A stretch of DNA of 23,115 bases. Origin: JBAZOD01 sp041648955. GTDB lineage: Bacteria > Patescibacteriota > Patescibacteriia > Patescibacteriales > JAQTRU01. Below, piece by piece: positions 1-7,345 of this stretch. The position numbers were made by a program, and so were the translations under genes. The first letter of the stretch is position 1; each line of letters opens with the position of its first letter. The notes below the pieces were generated by a model. It saw only the letters and a list, made by a program, of their open reading frames with translations, did not search any database and was not told the DNA's origin. The DNA lies in NCBI GenBank assembly GCA_041648955.1, contig JBAZOD010000008.1:1-23115 (forward strand), given 5' to 3'.

Positions 1-1447
1 ACAGAACCTCTGACAATTCCAAGCTTTCTTCGCCGCCACCGGTAATCCCAACTAAATTTTCTATATTTTCTATGCTCAAGACAATATTTCCCGCCCGTCT
101 GATTTCATCAATTATAACCAAAAGTCTCTCTTGCGCTTGCGCGGGCGTAGCGCCGCTTACCAATCTTGCCACATCAAGTTCAAGCAATCTTTTGTCTTTC
201 AAAAATTTCGGCACATCTTCTTCAACCATTAACTGAGCAATGCCTTCAATAATTGTTCTTTTACCGGCGCCTACCGGTCCGACAAGGATGATTCCGGTTT
301 TACCGCTTTCTAAAATTTGAAAAATGGCTTCTGTTTCTTTTTCTCGACCAACACAAACATTAACTCTGCCCCATTTAGCAGATAAGGTAAGATCATGAGA
401 AAAATGGTCAAGAACCGGAGTGGCAACCGCCGTATAAGCTCTATCCATATTGCCGGCCGGCTTAAATCTGGCCATTTTCTTATAAATTCTATAATTCTCA
501 ATTAGCTTATCGTTCACACGGAACCATTGCGCGATATTTTTTATTTTATCTTCATCAATCTCAAGTTCATAAAGCACTTCTGCCAAATTTTTATCTTTTT
601 TGAAAGAGGGCAAAATAAAATTTAAAGGCTTCACTTTTTTCTGCCCGTAATCATAAGCTTCTATATAAGACTCTATGAAAACCTCTTTTAGTTCTCCGCT
701 AATCGCCGGACTTTGCTTCTCTTCGCTTACCGGCAATCTCATTAATTGATTTTTTATTTTTTCCACTAATTTCCCGCCGTCGACATTTAAACGGATAAAA
801 AGAGCGGCCGCTTCTTTATCCTGCAATAAAGAAAAGAATAAATGCACAACATCTACCTGCTCATGCCCGAATTTACTGGCAAGAGAAAAAGCTTTTTCGG
901 CAACCCCGATAGCTTCCTGACTAAAAGCCGAGGAAACATCCAATTTTTCTTTATACTTTTTTAATTCCGACCAATTATTGGGTAAAATAAGATTTTGTTT
1001 TCTTTCATCAAATTTTGCTCTTTTTATTTTCTGGCGACTAGCTGCTTCTACGCTCATTCTATAGATGATAAACATATCCGCTAAAACGCTTATCCAAAAA
1101 ATCAATATCAGCCAATGTTTAACTCGCCAAAAACTGAAAAGTCCTAAATAATCTCCTGCCGTCGTCATTCCCGATTGCGCTGACCAGACCCAAAAGGCCA
1201 GAGAAATTAACCCCGCCAAAGAAATAATGTAAGCGGTTAAATTGATAAATAATTTCGCGCTCTTTTCCAAACTTCTTAATTTTATTATCGCTTTGCCCAG
1301 CTTTAACCCCCAATATAAAAATTTACCATTGAAAAAGCCGCCCGTGCCGGAGCCATTGCAAGCCGGGCAGCTGAGGCTAGTTCTGGTTTCACCCAAACCG
1401 CCGCAAGCCGGGCAAACTATGAATTGAATTTTTTGTTTCTCCTCCAT
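1..1447 (-). CDS. Membrane-anchored Clp-type AAA+ ATPase with N-terminal zinc motif (3' part missing)
   Basis: Read from the ATG at 1447 to the window edge, 482 residues are visible and the C-terminal part lies outside. Order of parts: two CxxCxGxG-like knuckles (CPACGGLG at residues 12-19, CPACNGSG at 27-34) like DnaJ zinc repeats; two hydrophobic helices (about 66-87 and 111-131); a ClpA/B/C N-terminal-like helical repeat region from about 168; then the first AAA+ module (VGREKETEAI about 368, GPVGAGKRT about 389-398, and a ClpB-like AQERLLVIIDEI stretch). The zinc and AAA+ parts should both face the cytoplasm. The family unfolds or disaggregates proteins, often for ClpP. Here the P-loop Thr is Arg (R397) and the Walker B Asp-Glu is Glu-Asn (E460, N461), so this first ATPase site may be weak or dead. 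It follows the 122-residue membrane protein in transcription. Domain assignment is confident; substrate and ClpP partnership are unknown. Confidence 0.85.
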   Translation of the reverse strand, partial: MEEKQKIQFIVCPACGGLGETRTSLSCPACNGSGTGGFFNGKFLYWGLKLGKAIIKLRSLEKSAKLFINLTAYIISLAGLISLAFWVWSAQSGMTTAGDYLGLFSFWRVKHWLILIFWISVLADMFIIYRMSVEAASRQKIKRAKFDERKQNLILPNNWSELKKYKEKLDVSSAFSQEAIGVAEKAFSLASKFGHEQVDVVHLFFSLLQDKEAAALFIRLNVDGGKLVEKIKNQLMRLPVSEEKQSPAISGELKEVFIESYIEAYDYGQKKVKPLNFILPSFKKDKNLAEVLYELEIDEDKIKNIAQWFRVNDKLIENYRIYKKMARFKPAGNMDRAYTAVATPVLDHFSHDLTLSAKWGRVNVCVGREKETEAIFQILESGKTGIILVGPVGAGKRTIIEGIAQLMVEEDVPKFLKDKRLLELDVARLVSGATPAQAQERLLVIIDEIRRAGNIVLSIENIENLVGITGGGEESLELSEVL

Positions 1448-1649
1448 AAGTTCAAGACGTTCGTAAATTTTTAAACCTTTTAGTGAACTTTTAATTCAAA
1501 TGCTTTGATGACTTTAAATATATAGTGAAAATTATTCAAATACCTCAAATATTTATTTGAAGCATTCGAATTATGGCGTGAAATGTTAAGTTCGTAGGAA
1601 TAATTTGAATTAAAGGATTGGTAAAAATTTAAACCCGCGCAAACTCGTC
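1448..1649. repeat. AT-rich intergenic region with nested inverted repeats
   Basis: About 200 bases between two minus-strand genes, with no convincing coding content. Several inverted pairs can be read: TTTAATTCAAAT (1490-1501) with ATTTGAATTAAA (1603-1614); AATTCAAATGCTT (1493-1505) with an almost matching reverse complement near 1560-1572; and the palindrome-like TCAAATATTTATTTGA (1545-1560). The flanks (about 1462-1480 and 1617-1634) also resemble each other in inverted orientation. Origin is unknown: a decayed small mobile element or a folded transcript spacer are both possible. Confidence 0.45.
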
Positions 1650-2018
1650 CTACGCCGCTATCTGAAAAATTATTTCATAAATCGCTAACACGGGTAAAAA
1701 TAACCAAAAAGCTAAAATCACCAAAGAAAAGACAAGCCAAAAAATCATAAGCGCTCCTCTAAATATTATTTGGAAAATTCTTACAAAAAAACTTATGATA
1801 ATTCCTGGCCAGTCATACTGGCTATACATCGGCCGAAAAATATTTTTTATCCAAACAAAAAGAGCCAAAGCTCTTTCTTTATTGACTAAAAAATCTCTTA
1901 ATTTTAATAACAATTGTTTAAGGCCTTCCGAATACCACCAAAGAGGAAAATAGGCTATATCTTTAGCTAAATTGAGAGCGACCCTTCCCCCGTATAAACT
2001 AAGATTATCGCGAATCAT
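1650..2018 (-). CDS. Small conserved-looking membrane protein of unknown function
   Basis: A 122-residue protein I cannot assign. The first 60 residues are amphipathic and basic. The C-terminal half is strongly hydrophobic, with probably two membrane segments (about residues 72-90 and 93-118, including a run rich in Phe, Trp, Leu and Ile). No catalytic motif is visible. The start is the ATG at 2018; there is no clear Shine-Dalgarno sequence, but a promoter-like pair lies upstream (2074-2103). It is transcribed ahead of the membrane-anchored Clp ATPase with a 202-base gap, so it may be a membrane partner or adaptor for that protein. That link is only inferred from position. Confidence 0.7.
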   Translation of the reverse strand: MIRDNLSLYGGRVALNLAKDIAYFPLWWYSEGLKQLLLKLRDFLVNKERALALFVWIKNIFRPMYSQYDWPGIIISFFVRIFQIIFRGALMIFWLVFSLVILAFWLFLPVLAIYEIIFQIAA

Positions 2019-2073
2019 AAATTTATTTATATTGCGTTTTTCTTAAATTCAAAACTAAAAACTTCATATCCCT

Positions 2074-2103
2074 ATTATAACACATTAAGACAAAACCTAA
2101 CAA
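2074..2103 (-). promoter_or_regulatory. Sigma70-like promoter for the 2018-to-1 transcription unit
   Basis: On the minus strand a perfect TATAAT (2074-2079) lies 18 bases from TTGTTA (2098-2103), 55 bases before the ATG at 2018. It is back to back with the rpmA promoter at 2108-2136. Confidence 0.55.
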
Positions 2104-2107
2104 TAAC

Positions 2108-2136
2108 TTGACATATGCCTCTCTCTTTGCTATATT
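2108..2136 (+). promoter_or_regulatory. Sigma70-like promoter of rpmA
   Basis: TTGACA (2108-2113), a 17-base spacer and TATATT (2131-2136). The -35 is a perfect consensus. This places transcription start near 2143 and gives rpmA a leader of about 85 bases. It also rules out the longer reading frame that opens at the TTG of this -35 box. Confidence 0.8.
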
Positions 2137-2195
2137 TAAAACACTGGAAAAATTGTATAAATATACATTTTTTTTATTTAATTATTTTATATTCC

Positions 2196-2212
2196 TGCCT
2201 GCCGGGCAGGCA
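2196..2212. repeat. GC-rich palindrome in the rpmA leader
   Basis: TGCCTGCC, one central base, GGCAGGCA: a near-perfect GC-rich palindrome in an otherwise very AT-rich leader, ending 15 bases before the rpmA ATG. In RNA it would fold into a stem of about seven pairs with a three-base loop. It may be a dispersed palindromic repeat unit or a translation-control hairpin for rpmA; the window contains no second full copy. Confidence 0.6.
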
Positions 2213-2227
2213 AGTCAATTTAAGCAT

Positions 2228-2509
2228 ATGGCACATAAGAAAGCGGGTGGCTCAACTACTCTTGGCCGAGATTCTAGAAGTAAGAGACTCGGCGTAAAAA
2301 TAACTGACGGTCAATACGCCAAAGCTGGAGCAATTATTATCAGACAAAGGGGCACAAAATATCATCCTGGCAAAAACGTAAAAAGGGGCAATGATGATAC
2401 TTTATTTGCTACCGCCGTTGGAATTGTTAAGTTTACCAGCAAAAAATTGAAAAAATTCAACAACAAATTAAAAGACGCAAAAATTGTTAGTGTTTTGGAA
2501 CAAAAATAA
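2228..2509 (+). CDS. rpmA: 50S ribosomal protein L27
   Basis: A 93-residue protein starting MAHKKAGGSTTLGRDSRSKRLG, the diagnostic N-terminus of bacterial L27, which reaches toward the peptidyl-transferase centre of the large subunit. The motif GTKYHPGKNVKRGNDDTLFA is also typical. The ATG at 2228 is chosen because the protein then begins exactly at the family N-terminus and there is no Firmicutes-type cleavable leader. In-frame codons further upstream run through the promoter and palindrome and encode nothing L27-like. The usual partner rplU (L21) is absent on either side, so rpmA is monocistronic here, with its own promoter and terminator. No clear Shine-Dalgarno sequence is seen. Confidence 0.97.
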   Translation: MAHKKAGGSTTLGRDSRSKRLGVKITDGQYAKAGAIIIRQRGTKYHPGKNVKRGNDDTLFATAVGIVKFTSKKLKKFNNKLKDAKIVSVLEQK

Positions 2510-2523
2510 AAATTACTTCAAAT

Positions 2524-2556
2524 AAAAAGAGTCCCGAATTTTCGGGACTCTTTTTT
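2524..2556. terminator. Bidirectional intrinsic terminator between rpmA and pyrG
   Basis: A 15-pair hairpin: arms 2524-2538 and 2541-2555, GC core GAGTCCCGAA / TTCGGGACTC, loop of two bases, a T run on the right and an A run on the left. It lies between the stops of the converging rpmA and pyrG genes and should work in both directions. Confidence 0.92.
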
Positions 2557-2563
2557 GATTTAT

Positions 2564-4237
2564 TTATTTTCTATTATTGCAAACTCTGATAAATTCTACA
2601 AACAAAGGATGCGGATCAAGCGGCCTGGAAATGTATTCTGGATGAAACTGGGTGCCGACAAAAAAAGGATGCTTAGTAATTTCAATTGCCTCTACTATTT
2701 TTCCGTCAGGGGAAGTGCCGGCGATTGTTAAGCCGTTTTTTTCAAAAATATCTCTATATTCATTATTAAACTCATATCGATGGCGATGTCTTTCAATAAT
2801 AACGCCTTTGCCTTTTTTCATCTTAGCGTAAGCGGCAGCCAAGCGCGTTCCAGGAACAATTTTACACGGCCAGCCGCCCAATCTGATTGTACCGCCATAG
2901 CCCTTTTCTTTTATTAATTCCGCTTGGCCGGGCATAATATGGATAACCGGATGCGGAGTCTTCGGATCAACTTCGGCGGAATTAGCGCCTTTTAAGCCAC
3001 AGACATCGCGAGCAAATTCAATTACTGCCATTTGCATCCCATAACAAAGGCCGAAATATGGAATATTATTCTCTCGGCAATATTTTATAGTTTTTATTTT
3101 TCCTTCAGAACCTCTGGATCCCCAGCCTTGTGGGACAATAATACCTTTAAATCTTTTTAAAATTTTTACGCCTCCCTCTTCAATTTCTTCCGCGCTGATC
3201 CATTCCATCACCGGTTTTACGCCATTGGCCATACCGGCGTGCTTAACCGCTTCTATAACGGAAATGTAGGAATCCGTCAGAGAAAAATCTCCGGTTTTAA
3301 AATATTTTCCAACAATTCCTATTCTCACTTCTTTTTTGGAGTTTTTCATTCTGGCTACCATTTTTCTCCAATCAACCAAATCTTTTTTCTTATTTTTCAA
3401 GCCGAATTTTTCCAAAATTCTATCCCCCAATTTATCTTTTTCAAAATTAAGAGGTATATCATAGATTGAATCAACATCTGGGGCGGCGATAACATCCTCT
3501 GGCGCGATATTGCAATTTATAGCAATCTTTTTTCTTCTTGGCTCGTCAATGCCTACTTCACTTCTGGCAACAATAAAATCAGGCTGGATTCCTGCACCGT
3601 TCAAACTTCTAATGGCATGCTGAGTCGGCTTTGTTTTCATTTCTCCAATTTTATTCGGACAAGGCAAATAACTCACAACAACAAATAAAACATCATCCTG
3701 ATTCATTAAATGCATAACTCTGGCTGCTTCCAAAAAAAGCAAATTTTCATATTCGCCAACTGTTCCGCCGATTTCTATAATCATTATTTCCGCACCAGTC
3801 TTCTTCACTGCCATTTGGATTCTGTCTCTCACCTCCATCGGAATATGAGGAACCACTTGAACGCATTTTCCTTTATATTCTAAATTTCTTTCTTTTTCAA
3901 TTACGGTCTGATAAACCCGGCCAGTGGTCATGTAATTTTCTCTGTAGATATTTTTATTCAAAAATCTCTCATAATTTCCCAAATCCTGGTCGGTTTCATC
4001 TCCGTCTTCCGTAACAAACACTTCTCCATGCTCAATCGGATTCATGGTGCCGGCATCAACATTAATATAAGGATCGATTTTCATGGCGCTCACATTATAA
4101 CCCTTTGATTGCAAGATTCGGCCGATAGAAGCCGTAGTCACGCCCTTGCCGACGCCAGACATAACTCCGCCGACGACGAAAATATACTTTGCATTTTTCT
4201 TAGCCGAGATTTTTTTCTTTTTTTTCTTGCTTGCCAT
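2564..4237 (-). CDS. pyrG: CTP synthase
   Basis: 557 residues, near the usual 530-550 length. The enzyme aminates UTP to CTP with ATP and glutamine. The N-terminal synthase domain has the P-loop SGVGKG (residues 27-32) and IDPYINVDAGTM. The C-terminal class I glutamine amidotransferase domain has nucleophile Cys398 (GLCYGMQ) and the His532/Glu534 pair in FHPEY. The first 14 residues form a Lys-rich extension (six consecutive Lys) absent from E. coli PyrG. One family motif deviates: the oxyanion-hole loop normally reading PGGFG is PQGWG (residues 369-373). It is last in the minus-strand run, 15 bases after ctpA, and ends at the shared terminator. The start is the ATG at 4237, the only one consistent with the spacing. 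Confidence 0.97.
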   Translation of the reverse strand: MASKKKKKKISAKKNAKYIFVVGGVMSGVGKGVTTASIGRILQSKGYNVSAMKIDPYINVDAGTMNPIEHGEVFVTEDGDETDQDLGNYERFLNKNIYRENYMTTGRVYQTVIEKERNLEYKGKCVQVVPHIPMEVRDRIQMAVKKTGAEIMIIEIGGTVGEYENLLFLEAARVMHLMNQDDVLFVVVSYLPCPNKIGEMKTKPTQHAIRSLNGAGIQPDFIVARSEVGIDEPRRKKIAINCNIAPEDVIAAPDVDSIYDIPLNFEKDKLGDRILEKFGLKNKKKDLVDWRKMVARMKNSKKEVRIGIVGKYFKTGDFSLTDSYISVIEAVKHAGMANGVKPVMEWISAEEIEEGGVKILKRFKGIIVPQGWGSRGSEGKIKTIKYCRENNIPYFGLCYGMQMAVIEFARDVCGLKGANSAEVDPKTPHPVIHIMPGQAELIKEKGYGGTIRLGGWPCKIVPGTRLAAAYAKMKKGKGVIIERHRHRYEFNNEYRDIFEKNGLTIAGTSPDGKIVEAIEITKHPFFVGTQFHPEYISRPLDPHPLFVEFIRVCNNRK

Positions 4238-4252
4238 ACAAAATTATGAAAA

Positions 4253-5587
4253 TTAATTTTTATTTTTCAATATTTCCAAAGCTTTGTCCATTTGCGGATC
4301 CCTATCTTCTTCATAATCCTCTTTTTCCATCTTTACTTCTACATCAGGCTTGATGCCTGATTCATTTATAGAATCGCCATTTGGAGTCAGCCATTTTGCA
4401 ATTGTTACTTTTATAGATGAACCATCGCTAAAATCTTTTAGGGTTTGAACCGAACCTTTGCCGAAAGTTTGTTCACCAACCAAGGTGGCTTTTTTATGAT
4501 CGCGCAAGGCTCCAGCCATAATTTCGGAAGCAGAAGCGCTGCCTCCATTAATCAAAACTACTGTGGGATAATCTTTTAATCTGGCTCGGCCGCGCGGTAA
4601 ATAATCATTTTTTTTGTCTTCACTGAATTTTTCTGTAACAATAATGCCTTCATTCACCCATTCACTGGACATTTCTATGGCTGTATCCAGATAACCGCCG
4701 GGATTATTGCGCAAATCAAGGATAATCCCCTTTGGGTTTTTGGTTAAAGCTTCTTGAACCGCCTTGTTAAATAAATTCAAAGTGTCATTATTAAAATTGC
4801 TTACTTTCAAAACAAAAATATCAGAATCTTTTTCCCCCTCATCTTGACTTGTATCTTTTTCTCCGGCTGCAGTCAGGGTTTCTGTCTTCACGCTTTTTAC
4901 GACAATTGTATCTCTGATAATAACCACATCCCTTGTAGCTTCCGCTCCTTCTTCAAAAATAGTCAAAGTGACCTCTGTTCCTTTAGAGCCGCGAATTTTG
5001 TTTACCGCCTCATCCACGCTCATGCCGGCAGTTGTTTCAGAATTGATAGCATAAATTTTATCACCGGCAGCTAACCCAGCTTTTTCTGCCGGCGTATCTT
5101 CCAGGGGAGCGATTATAGTCAAAACATCATTTCTGATGCCGATCTCCGCGCCGATACCCTCAAAAGTTCCAGCCATATCCTCTTCAAACTCGCGAGAAAG
5201 CTTAGGGTCCATAAAAACAGTGTAAGGATCGCCTGCGGAGGCGACCAGGCCCTTCAGGGCTCCGTAAAACATATCTTTCTCATTCAATTTATCCTTGTCA
5301 ACGTAATCTGTTTTAAGTTCATCCCAAACCTGCCAAAATAAATTAAAATCAACATCTTGAGTCAAAAACTTCTCATCTCCCTGGCTGTATTTACCCATGA
5401 TCTCCCCTAAATAGCCCATTTCTTTTGCTGCTATTTTTTTAACAAACTCACTTTTCTGAGAAGAATAAGCGCCGGAATAAAAAGATGCTGTCATTAAAAC
5501 TACAACTAAAAAAACCCGAAAAATCCTTTTCGAATAACTTTTCTTATTTTGTTCTTCCACGTATTTTGATTTTATTTTATAAAACAT
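4253..5587 (-). CDS. ctpA: C-terminal processing peptidase (S41 family), membrane-anchored
   Basis: 444 residues from the ATG at 5587. A TTG at 5605 would add six residues but no better ribosome binding site, so ATG is preferred. A single N-terminal hydrophobic segment (about residues 22-42) anchors or exports the protein. A PDZ domain follows (about 140-215, with GIGAEIG and AGLAAGDKI), then the S41 protease core with the SASASE serine motif (about 350) and the GKGSVQ lysine motif (about 377), giving the expected Ser/Lys/Gln catalytic set. The family trims C-termini of exported or membrane proteins at the cell surface. It lies between tsaC (67-base gap) and pyrG (15-base gap), apparently in one transcript. 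The substrate is unknown. Confidence 0.94.
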   Translation of the reverse strand: MFYKIKSKYVEEQNKKSYSKRIFRVFLVVVLMTASFYSGAYSSQKSEFVKKIAAKEMGYLGEIMGKYSQGDEKFLTQDVDFNLFWQVWDELKTDYVDKDKLNEKDMFYGALKGLVASAGDPYTVFMDPKLSREFEEDMAGTFEGIGAEIGIRNDVLTIIAPLEDTPAEKAGLAAGDKIYAINSETTAGMSVDEAVNKIRGSKGTEVTLTIFEEGAEATRDVVIIRDTIVVKSVKTETLTAAGEKDTSQDEGEKDSDIFVLKVSNFNNDTLNLFNKAVQEALTKNPKGIILDLRNNPGGYLDTAIEMSSEWVNEGIIVTEKFSEDKKNDYLPRGRARLKDYPTVVLINGGSASASEIMAGALRDHKKATLVGEQTFGKGSVQTLKDFSDGSSIKVTIAKWLTPNGDSINESGIKPDVEVKMEKEDYEEDRDPQMDKALEILKNKN

Positions 5588-5610
5588 AATTTTATCAATT
5601 ACCAATTCAC

Positions 5611-5650
5611 AATTTTCAATTAAACATCAATAACTATTTTATTGAAAATT
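5611..5650. repeat. Inverted repeat between tsaC and ctpA
   Basis: AATTTTCAAT (5611-5620) and ATTGAAAATT (5641-5650) are perfect 10-base inverted arms around a 20-base loop. There is no T run after it on the minus strand, so it is not a convincing terminator. A transcript-stability or spacer hairpin is possible. Confidence 0.45.
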
Positions 5651-5654
5651 TTTA

Positions 5655-6260
5655 TCATTTTCTTAATATCTTAATATCATCCAAATCTCTTATATCGACC
5701 AGTCTGGACGGCTCTGTTTTTATTATCCCGGCATCAATTACTAAATCAGGTTTTTCTTCTTTAAAATAATTTTCCAAATCTCTCAAATCACCTAAAATTT
5801 TTTTTCCGCTTATATTAAAACTGGTGGAAACTATAGGGCCTTCCACCCCTTCTAGTATTTTAGTAAGAAAATGATTTTTTAGCAAATCAGGGAGGCGAAC
5901 GGCGATTGAATCTTTCCCGCCAGATAATTCTTTCGGTAATTTACCCTTTTTCTTCAAAACAAATGAGACCGGTTTTCCCTCTAATCTTGCTTCTTTTATA
6001 TAATTTTCTTGCTTTTTATTCAAAAAACAATATTTTTTTATCGTTTCAAGGTTTTTGGCAAGAATCAAAAGCGGTTTATTTTTTTCCCTTTTTTTAATGG
6101 CGTAAATTTTCTTAATCGCCTTGGCATCTGTCGCCAGACAGCCCAGCCCATAAACCGTGTCGGTCGGGTAAACAACAACCTTGCCGATATTAAAATAACT
6201 AATTGCTAAATCAACCTGAGCTTTATTTATTTTTTTAAGATTCAATTTAATCTTTTCCAT
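5655..6260 (-). CDS. tsaC: L-threonylcarbamoyladenylate synthase
   Basis: 201 residues of the Sua5/YrdC/TsaC family, which uses threonine, bicarbonate and ATP to make the donor for t6A37 in ANN-decoding tRNAs. Visible signatures: VVVYPTDTVYGLGCLATD (about residues 28-45), the basic KKREKNKPLLIL segment, SIAVRLPD and STSFNISG. The length matches the single-domain TsaC type rather than longer Sua5. The ATG at 6260 lies inside the end of rlmN (14-base overlap), which supports translational coupling. The other t6A genes (tsaB, tsaD, tsaE) are not in this window. Confidence 0.94.
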   Translation of the reverse strand: MEKIKLNLKKINKAQVDLAISYFNIGKVVVYPTDTVYGLGCLATDAKAIKKIYAIKKREKNKPLLILAKNLETIKKYCFLNKKQENYIKEARLEGKPVSFVLKKKGKLPKELSGGKDSIAVRLPDLLKNHFLTKILEGVEGPIVSTSFNISGKKILGDLRDLENYFKEEKPDLVIDAGIIKTEPSRLVDIRDLDDIKILRK

Positions 6261-7296
6261 CTTTTTTGTCGGCTATTTGGCCGGTTAATTGTCCGCAAGC
6301 CGCCGCAATATCTTCACCAAAGCGATAGCGCAAAGTAACGCTCACTCCCCCGTCTTCCAAAATCTCTTTAAATTTTTTTGTCTGTTCAGCGCTGGAGGCT
6401 TGAAAATTCTCCGTTTGATTATACAAAATTAAATTAACAAAAAAAGAAGACCTCTCCAGAACCGACAAGACCTCAATTAATTCATTGGCTTGCTGGGCAG
6501 AATCATTAAAATTTTTCAACATCACGTACTCTATCATCACTCTTCTCTTGGTTTTTTTATAATATTCAGCTATTTCTTTTAAAACCGAACTAAGAGAATA
6601 TTTATTGTTTATCGGGATTATCCTGGATCGCAAAGCGTCATTCGGAGCATGAAGAGAAAAAGCTAAATTTATTTGCAGCTTCTCTTTTGCTATTTTTTTG
6701 ATACCGTCTATTATGCCAACTGTAGAAACGGAAATATGCCTGGCCCCGATATTTAAACCCTCTTTGTCGTTAATTATTTTTATCGCCCGCAAAACATTTT
6801 CATAATTTAAAAACGGTTCCCCCATTCCCATAAACACCACATTATTTATCGGTTTTTCAACATTATCCGTCAATGTGGCAGATTTTTTAACAAAACGCGC
6901 AAAAAGCAATATTTGCTCTACTATTTCCATCGGTTCCAAATTTCTTTTGAAACCCAGACGGCCGGTAGCGCAAAAAGCGCACCCCAGCGGACAACCGGCC
7001 TGCGAAGAAACGCAGACTGTATTTCGTCCATCTTTATGGCGCAACAAAACCGATTCTATTTTCGCACCATCCTCAAGAGTTATTATTGCTCTCACTGTTT
7101 TTTTATCTTCGCCAATAAAAAAATCGGCCTCGATTGAGAGAGGACACTCTTTATCCAAAACTTCTCTTAACTGCAAACTTAAATTTGTTGCTTCCTGCCA
7201 GCTGGAGATGAAATTTTTGAATATCATTTGCCTTGTCTGCTTCTGCCGAAATTTTGGCTCACCTTCCAGCACTTCATTTAATTTTTTTAAATTCAT
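6247..7296 (-). CDS. rlmN: Dual-specificity RNA methyltransferase RlmN (radical SAM)
   Basis: 349 residues. RlmN places a C2 methyl on A2503 of 23S rRNA and A37 of some tRNAs, using a [4Fe-4S] radical SAM mechanism. The cluster cysteines are Cys102, Cys106 and Cys109 in AGCPLGCAFCATG. The two extra catalytic cysteines are also present: Cys95 (CVSSQAGC), seven residues before the cluster as in E. coli, and Cys334 (AAACGQL). GMGEPFLN and SLHAPND are further family motifs. The gene overlaps tsaC by 14 bases and follows the PEP-domain gene after 49 bases. Confidence 0.97.
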   Translation of the reverse strand: MNLKKLNEVLEGEPKFRQKQTRQMIFKNFISSWQEATNLSLQLREVLDKECPLSIEADFFIGEDKKTVRAIITLEDGAKIESVLLRHKDGRNTVCVSSQAGCPLGCAFCATGRLGFKRNLEPMEIVEQILLFARFVKKSATLTDNVEKPINNVVFMGMGEPFLNYENVLRAIKIINDKEGLNIGARHISVSTVGIIDGIKKIAKEKLQINLAFSLHAPNDALRSRIIPINNKYSLSSVLKEIAEYYKKTKRRVMIEYVMLKNFNDSAQQANELIEVLSVLERSSFFVNLILYNQTENFQASSAEQTKKFKEILEDGGVSVTLRYRFGEDIAAACGQLTGQIADKKDGKD

Positions 7297-7345
7297 TTAT
7301 TTATATAATATTTTTATAAATTAAATCCTACTCCCATAGAACACC

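Noticed and set aside
2108..2227. A longer N-terminus for L27 starting at a TTG
   Set aside because: The TTG is part of a consensus -35 box, and the added residues run through the promoter and a GC-rich palindrome. L27 starts exactly at MAHKKAGG.
5611..5650. Terminator between tsaC and ctpA
   Set aside because: The hairpin is AT-only, with a 20-base loop and no T run on the transcribed strand.
6875..7324. Long plus-strand frame (149 codons) opposite rlmN
   Set aside because: It lies wholly over a confidently identified radical SAM gene and encodes no recognisable motif.
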